Both the position numbers and the translations under genes were made by a program. 9,075 nt of DNA from Nitrospira sp. (lineage in GTDB: Bacteria > Nitrospirota > Thermodesulfovibrionia > Thermodesulfovibrionales > SM23-35), in assembly GCA_016873595.1 (NCBI GenBank), contig VGWZ01000074.1:1-9075 (forward strand), given 5' to 3'. The stretch's first letter is position 1; each line of letters opens with the position of its first letter. This document shows positions 5,740 through 9,075 of the stretch, one piece after another. The notes below the pieces were generated by a model. The model was given only the letters and a program-made list of their open reading frames with translations, was not told the DNA's origin and made no database searches.

Positions 5740-7329
5740 ATGGATACTAAAATTAAGGCAGGCAAGAGACAAAAGCTCGGTGAAATGCTCGTTCAGTTCG
5801 GGCATATAAATTACAATCAATTAAAAGAAGCGATGAGAATACAATCTCAGTCCGGTGGCCATGTAGGCGAGATACTCGTTGATCTGGGTTATTTAACTAT
5901 AGATGATCTCCTGAAGTTTCTTGGAAAACAGTTTGGTGTTCCTACAGCAAATTTGTTTAAGCTCACTATAAAACCATCAGTCATCAATATACTTCCCTTT
6001 GATAAGATGAAGGACTATGGAGCTCTGCCCATTGCAATTGGAGACAAAAGTGTCACTCTTGCTATGGTAAATCCACATAACTTTGCAGCAATTAGTGACA
6101 TTGAATTCATTCTTGGCCGTTCTATACAGCCAGTTGTTGTCCCGTCTTCACAGATAGCTGTTGCATTAAAGATTATCGAGGAGAAGGGTGGCAAACTCAA
6201 TGAGCCCTTGAGTGGAATAGAACTGGAAGTTACGGGGGTGAAGAAGCTCGCGGATGTTGAAGTGTTGGATTTAAAGTCTTTATTCCGTATGATTGTCGAG
6301 GAAAATGCATCGGATCTGCTTCTTACCGCAGGCGTTCCACTATGTCTTAAGAAGGACAATGAGGTGAAAAGGCTTTCCTTAAAGTCACTGAAACCGGCGC
6401 AGGTTGAGATGTTTGCCAATGAGTTAATGTCTGTGAAGCAGCGGGAGGAGTTTAATAGATCAAAAGAACTGGATTTTGCGAGTACATTTCCTGATATAGG
6501 GAGATTCAGGATAAATATATACAAGCAGAGAAATTCAGTCTCGATTGCAATAAGTCCTGTTATAGAGATAATCCCTAATATTGAGGAGCTTGGATTGCCC
6601 CCGTGGATCGAGGAATATGCCCTTAAAACACAAGGGCTCATTCTCGTCACCGGTCCGGTTGGTCATGGAAAGACTACCACCTTAGCTGCTATGGTAGATA
6701 TCATTAACTCAAAAAGAAAATGCAATATAATAACCATAGAAGACCCCATTGAATATCTTCATAAGCATAAAGCGAGCAATGTGAATCAGAGGGAAGTGGG
6801 TCTTGACACTGACTCTTTTCACGAAGGCCTTAGACATATCTTCAGGCAGGTCCCTGATGTGATTGTGATTGGGGAGATGCGTGACATGGAAAGCTTTGCA
6901 ATAGCACTCCAGGCAGCAGATACAGGTCATCTTGTCATGAGTACATTGCATTCACATACTGCCACATCTTCTATAGAGAGAATTATCGATATGTTTCCTC
7001 CATTTCAACAGCAACAGGTGAGGGTGCAGCTTGCAGAGAATTTTCTCCTTATTCTGAATCAGAGGTTGGTTCCATTAAAGAAAGGAGAGGGAAGGATTCT
7101 TGCATACGAAAGGCTTGTCAATTCGTACAGGGTGAAAAATCTGATACGTGAAGCGAAAACACATCAGATTAGGTCAATGTTGCAACAGTCAACAGATGAT
7201 TTTATTACTATTGACCAGTGCCTTGCAAGACTATGCTTAGAGGGCAAGATAACCCAGGATGCAGGGCTTAAATTTGCGGATAACCCTGTTTTTTATAATG
7301 AGATAGTGAACAGGGGAATAATACGTTGA
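5740..7329 (+). CDS. PilT-type type IV pilus ATPase with N-terminal MshEN (c-di-GMP receptor type) domain
   Basis: A secretion-superfamily hexameric ATPase expected on the cytoplasmic face of a type IV pilus machine. Residues 12-64 are two 24-residue MshEN half-motifs (12-35 and 41-64) split by a 5-residue spacer (SQSGG), followed by the rest of a T2SSE_N-like domain to about 148. The ATPase part (about 175-529) is PilT-like: SDLLLTAG (191-198), Walker A GPVGHGKT (305-312), Asp box ITIEDPIEY (331-339), Walker B PDVIVIGEMRD (372-382), AADTGHLV (392-399), His box TLHSHTA (402-408), and a PilT-like C-terminus (VKNLIREAKTHQIRSML). There is no tetracysteine zinc motif as in PilB/GspE. Oddities: the leading Arg of both MshEN motifs is Lys12 and His41, Walker A has His where Ser is usual, and the usual SDLH histidine is Leu. 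AAGGA at 5729-5733 supports the start. No other pilus gene is in the window. Confidence 0.88.
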   Translation: MDTKIKAGKRQKLGEMLVQFGHINYNQLKEAMRIQSQSGGHVGEILVDLGYLTIDDLLKFLGKQFGVPTANLFKLTIKPSVINILPFDKMKDYGALPIAIGDKSVTLAMVNPHNFAAISDIEFILGRSIQPVVVPSSQIAVALKIIEEKGGKLNEPLSGIELEVTGVKKLADVEVLDLKSLFRMIVEENASDLLLTAGVPLCLKKDNEVKRLSLKSLKPAQVEMFANELMSVKQREEFNRSKELDFASTFPDIGRFRINIYKQRNSVSIAISPVIEIIPNIEELGLPPWIEEYALKTQGLILVTGPVGHGKTTTLAAMVDIINSKRKCNIITIEDPIEYLHKHKASNVNQREVGLDTDSFHEGLRHIFRQVPDVIVIGEMRDMESFAIALQAADTGHLVMSTLHSHTATSSIERIIDMFPPFQQQQVRVQLAENFLLILNQRLVPLKKGEGRILAYERLVNSYRVKNLIREAKTHQIRSMLQQSTDDFITIDQCLARLCLEGKITQDAGLKFADNPVFYNEIVNRGIIR

Positions 7330-7397
7330 TAAACTAATTGCACACAGCAGTATCTTAGAGTGAGCCTGGTGAGGTTTGATTTGAGGTTGAATAAGTC

Positions 7398-8279
7398 ATG
7401 AAGGATATAATCACAAAAGCTGAAATACTGATTGAGTCACTCCCATATATACGGAATTTTTACGGAAAAGTATTTGTTATAAAATATGGAGGTTCGGCAC
7501 AGGTTAAAGAGGACTTAAAGAATGCCTTTGCCAAGGATATCGTACTTTTGAATTATATCGGTATCCGCCCTGTAATTGTTCATGGTGGTGGACCAAAGAT
7601 AAACTCTGTAATGGAAAAGATGGGTAAAAAGCCTGAGTTTGTTCAAGGACAACGGGTTACCGATAAAGAAACGATGGATATTGTGGAAATGGTACTCGGG
7701 GGTCTTGTAAATAAAGAAATTGTTTCTTTAATTAACAGCCATGGTGGGAAAGCAGTAGGCATGAGCGGTAAAGACGGAGAACTTATCAGAGCAAAAAGAA
7801 AATTAGTAAAAAGAATATCTTCTGAAACAGGTGTTGACACACTCATAGACCTTGGCCTTGTCGGTGAGGTGACGAGTGTAAACACACATGTGCTGAGTAG
7901 TCTCGAAAAAGAAGGTTTTATTCCTGTTATTTCGCCTATAGGAGTTGGATCAAAAGGAGAGACACTCAATATCAATGCTGACTATGTAGCTGCCTCTATC
8001 GCATCAACACTTAAGGCTGAGAAGCTCATATTACTCACAGATGTTCCCGGGATTATGGATAAGAAGAATCAAATAGTATCAACCCTTACAAAAAAACAGA
8101 TAAAAAAATTCATTAATGATGGGACGATCACAGAGGGAATGTTGCCAAAAGTCCAGGCATGTCTTAAGGCAATTGAAGGCGGTGTATCAAAAACTCACAT
8201 CATAGATGGCAGAATCCCTCACTGCCTCCTTCTTGAAATATTCACGAAAAAGGGAATTGGCACGGAGATAGTGGCATAA
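7398..8279 (+). CDS. argB: Acetylglutamate kinase
   Basis: Phosphorylates N-acetyl-L-glutamate with ATP, the second step of the acetylated arginine pathway, in the cytoplasm. Visible blocks are VIKYGGSA (27-34; Lys29 phosphate-binding), VHGGGPKI (61-68), QRVTDKETMDIVEMVLGG (85-102), GGKAVGMSGKDG (116-127), NINADYVAAS (191-200), LLTDVPGI (212-219) and TITEGMLPKV (243-252; Lys251). The length of 293 aa is normal. The N-terminal helix AEILIESLPYIRNFYGK and the C-terminal LLEIFTKKGIGTEI are features of the hexameric, arginine-feedback-inhibited class, so inhibition by arginine is inferred. The ATG has GAGG at 7383-7386, a rather long 11 nt upstream; a second GAGG lies 12 nt before that. No other arginine genes are in the window. 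Confidence 0.96.
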   Translation: MKDIITKAEILIESLPYIRNFYGKVFVIKYGGSAQVKEDLKNAFAKDIVLLNYIGIRPVIVHGGGPKINSVMEKMGKKPEFVQGQRVTDKETMDIVEMVLGGLVNKEIVSLINSHGGKAVGMSGKDGELIRAKRKLVKRISSETGVDTLIDLGLVGEVTSVNTHVLSSLEKEGFIPVISPIGVGSKGETLNINADYVAASIASTLKAEKLILLTDVPGIMDKKNQIVSTLTKKQIKKFINDGTITEGMLPKVQACLKAIEGGVSKTHIIDGRIPHCLLLEIFTKKGIGTEIVA

Positions 8280-8282
8280 GGA
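8278..8282 (+). promoter_or_regulatory. Ribosome binding site that argues for a non-ATG mtgA start
   Basis: AAGGA overlaps the end of the argB stop codon and lies 9 nt upstream of CTG at 8292. It is 57 nt upstream of the first ATG of mtgA (8340), too far to serve that codon. The gap holds no other gene, so the site most likely serves a start near 8292. Confidence 0.5.
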
Positions 8283-8291
8283 TCGTTAAAA

Positions 8292-9074
8292 CTGCGAAAA
8301 CTTATTTTCCTGCTTATTCTTATCTTATCGGGTGGACTGATGCTTTATCTCTTTTTAGTGCCCGATGTTTCAAGGTTAAGAAAAGAGAATCCAAAGAAGA
8401 CCGCATTCATGGAATACAGAGAAAAGGAATGGAAGAAGGAAGGTAAAAATTACAGGATTCAGCAGAAGTGGGTTCCCCTTTCTCAAATATCTCCCTTTCT
8501 CATAAAGGCTGTGCTCATCGCAGAAGATGATAAATTCTGGAGTCATGAAGGCTTCGATTATGAGGCAATACAAAAGGCGATTGAAAAAGATATAAAGACG
8601 AAGAAATTCAAGTTGGGAGGCAGCACGATAAGTCAGCAGCTTGCGAAAAACCTCTATCTGTCACCTACAAAAAATCCTTTCAGAAAATTCAGGGAAGCAC
8701 TCATTACATGGAGAATGGAAAAGGTGTTAACAAAGAAAAGGATTCTCGAACTTTATCTCAATGTCGTAGAATGGGGCGATAAGGGAATATTCGGTATCGA
8801 AACCGCATCACAATATTATTATGGAAAGTCTGCATCTGCACTTACTCCTAAAGAAGCAGTGAGACTTGCAGCAGTCCTGCCGAATCCAAGAAAATACAAT
8901 CCAATCGGTAATAGCAGATATGTTACAAATCGCTCTAATCTTATATACAGCATTATGGTAAGACGTGGAATTGTAGTGCCTGAATATGAAGATGTTATGG
9001 AGGGCGATCAAGATGATACCCTCATGGAACCAGAGAGAACAAAAAGACAGACAGGTCAAAAGACTTCCCCTTAA
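8292..9074 (+). CDS. mtgA: Monofunctional biosynthetic peptidoglycan glycosyltransferase
   Basis: A GT51-family lipid II polymerase, anchored in the inner membrane and acting in the periplasm. Numbered from CTG 8292 (260 aa): signal-anchor helix at about residues 4-23 (two basic residues, then leucine/isoleucine-rich), catalytic AEDDKFWSHEGFD (77-89, Glu78), GGSTISQQLAKNLYLS (109-124), the EKVLTKKRILELYLN helix (143-157), GIFGIETASQYYYGK (165-179) and LTPKEAVRLAAVLPNPRKYNP (184-204). No transpeptidase domain follows and the gene stops at 9072-9074, so it is the monofunctional type. The first ATG (8340, Met17) would cut the anchor in half. The frame is open back to the argB stop with no ATG, GTG or TTG, so CTG at 8292, 9 nt after AAGGA, is my preferred start. 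The C-terminus is a charged tail (about 233-260) beyond the catalytic domain. Confidence 0.9.
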   Translation: MRKLIFLLILILSGGLMLYLFLVPDVSRLRKENPKKTAFMEYREKEWKKEGKNYRIQQKWVPLSQISPFLIKAVLIAEDDKFWSHEGFDYEAIQKAIEKDIKTKKFKLGGSTISQQLAKNLYLSPTKNPFRKFREALITWRMEKVLTKKRILELYLNVVEWGDKGIFGIETASQYYYGKSASALTPKEAVRLAAVLPNPRKYNPIGNSRYVTNRSNLIYSIMVRRGIVVPEYEDVMEGDQDDTLMEPERTKRQTGQKTSP

Positions 9075-9075
9075 C

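Noticed and set aside
6015..6650. 211-aa open frame on the minus strand within the pilus ATPase gene
   Set aside because: Antisense to a clear coding region with composition typical of a reverse-strand shadow; no motif or convincing ribosome binding site.
7330..7397. Regulatory element between the pilus ATPase gene and argB
   Set aside because: The 68-nt gap shows only a repeated TGAGGTT (7370-7376 and 7382-7388), best explained by two Shine-Dalgarno-like sequences. No arginine-operator-like palindrome or terminator is visible.

Overview
The window is a compact, single-strand (+) block of ten protein genes from a bacterial chromosome of moderate-to-low GC. The gene content fits an anaerobic or deep-branching Gram-negative bacterium. 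It includes a family 4 (Fe-S) uracil-DNA glycosylase, an FmdE-family protein, a type IV pilus retraction-type ATPase and a monofunctional peptidoglycan glycosyltransferase. A Nitrospirota (Thermodesulfovibrio-like) or Desulfobacterota-like host is my inference. Nothing in the sequence proves the phylum.

Layout. Positions 1-44 hold a perfect TATAAT that may be the -10 of the first operon. Positions 45-5597 form a tightly packed run of seven genes: nnr (NAD(P)HX repair), pgeF/yfiH (laccase-domain protein), tsaE (t6A tRNA modification), nadK (NAD kinase), family 4 uracil-DNA glycosylase, a HIT-family hydrolase and an FmdE-family zinc protein. Start and stop codons overlap at nnr/pgeF (1 nt) and tsaE/nadK (26 nt). 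Nnr and NadK act on the same cofactor pool: one makes NADP, the other repairs hydrated NAD(P)H. A 142-bp gap (5598-5739) with a weak promoter candidate precedes a PilT-type ATPase that carries an N-terminal MshEN (c-di-GMP receptor type) module. argB (acetylglutamate kinase, arginine-sensitive type) and mtgA (lipid II glycosyltransferase) follow. mtgA ends one base before the window end, and its membrane anchor is only restored if translation begins at a non-ATG codon, probably CTG at 8292.

The most unusual content is small repetitive DNA inside and between these housekeeping genes. (1) A 45-bp, in-frame palindromic insert sits in pgeF, flanked by a GTAAA direct repeat; removing it rebuilds an ordinary N-terminus. 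(2) Five arrays of degenerate 7-bp tandem repeats, of three clear sequence families, lie in nnr, at the nadK/udg junction, in the udg linker, and as an inverted pair around the end of udg and the start of the HIT gene; a fourth, weaker family is also visible in the udg linker. Several arrays are translated and change the protein. Together these look like a small non-autonomous, repeat-generating process that tolerates coding sequence. No transposase, CRISPR array, RNA gene, phage gene or defence system is visible. The minus strand holds only shadow reading frames.
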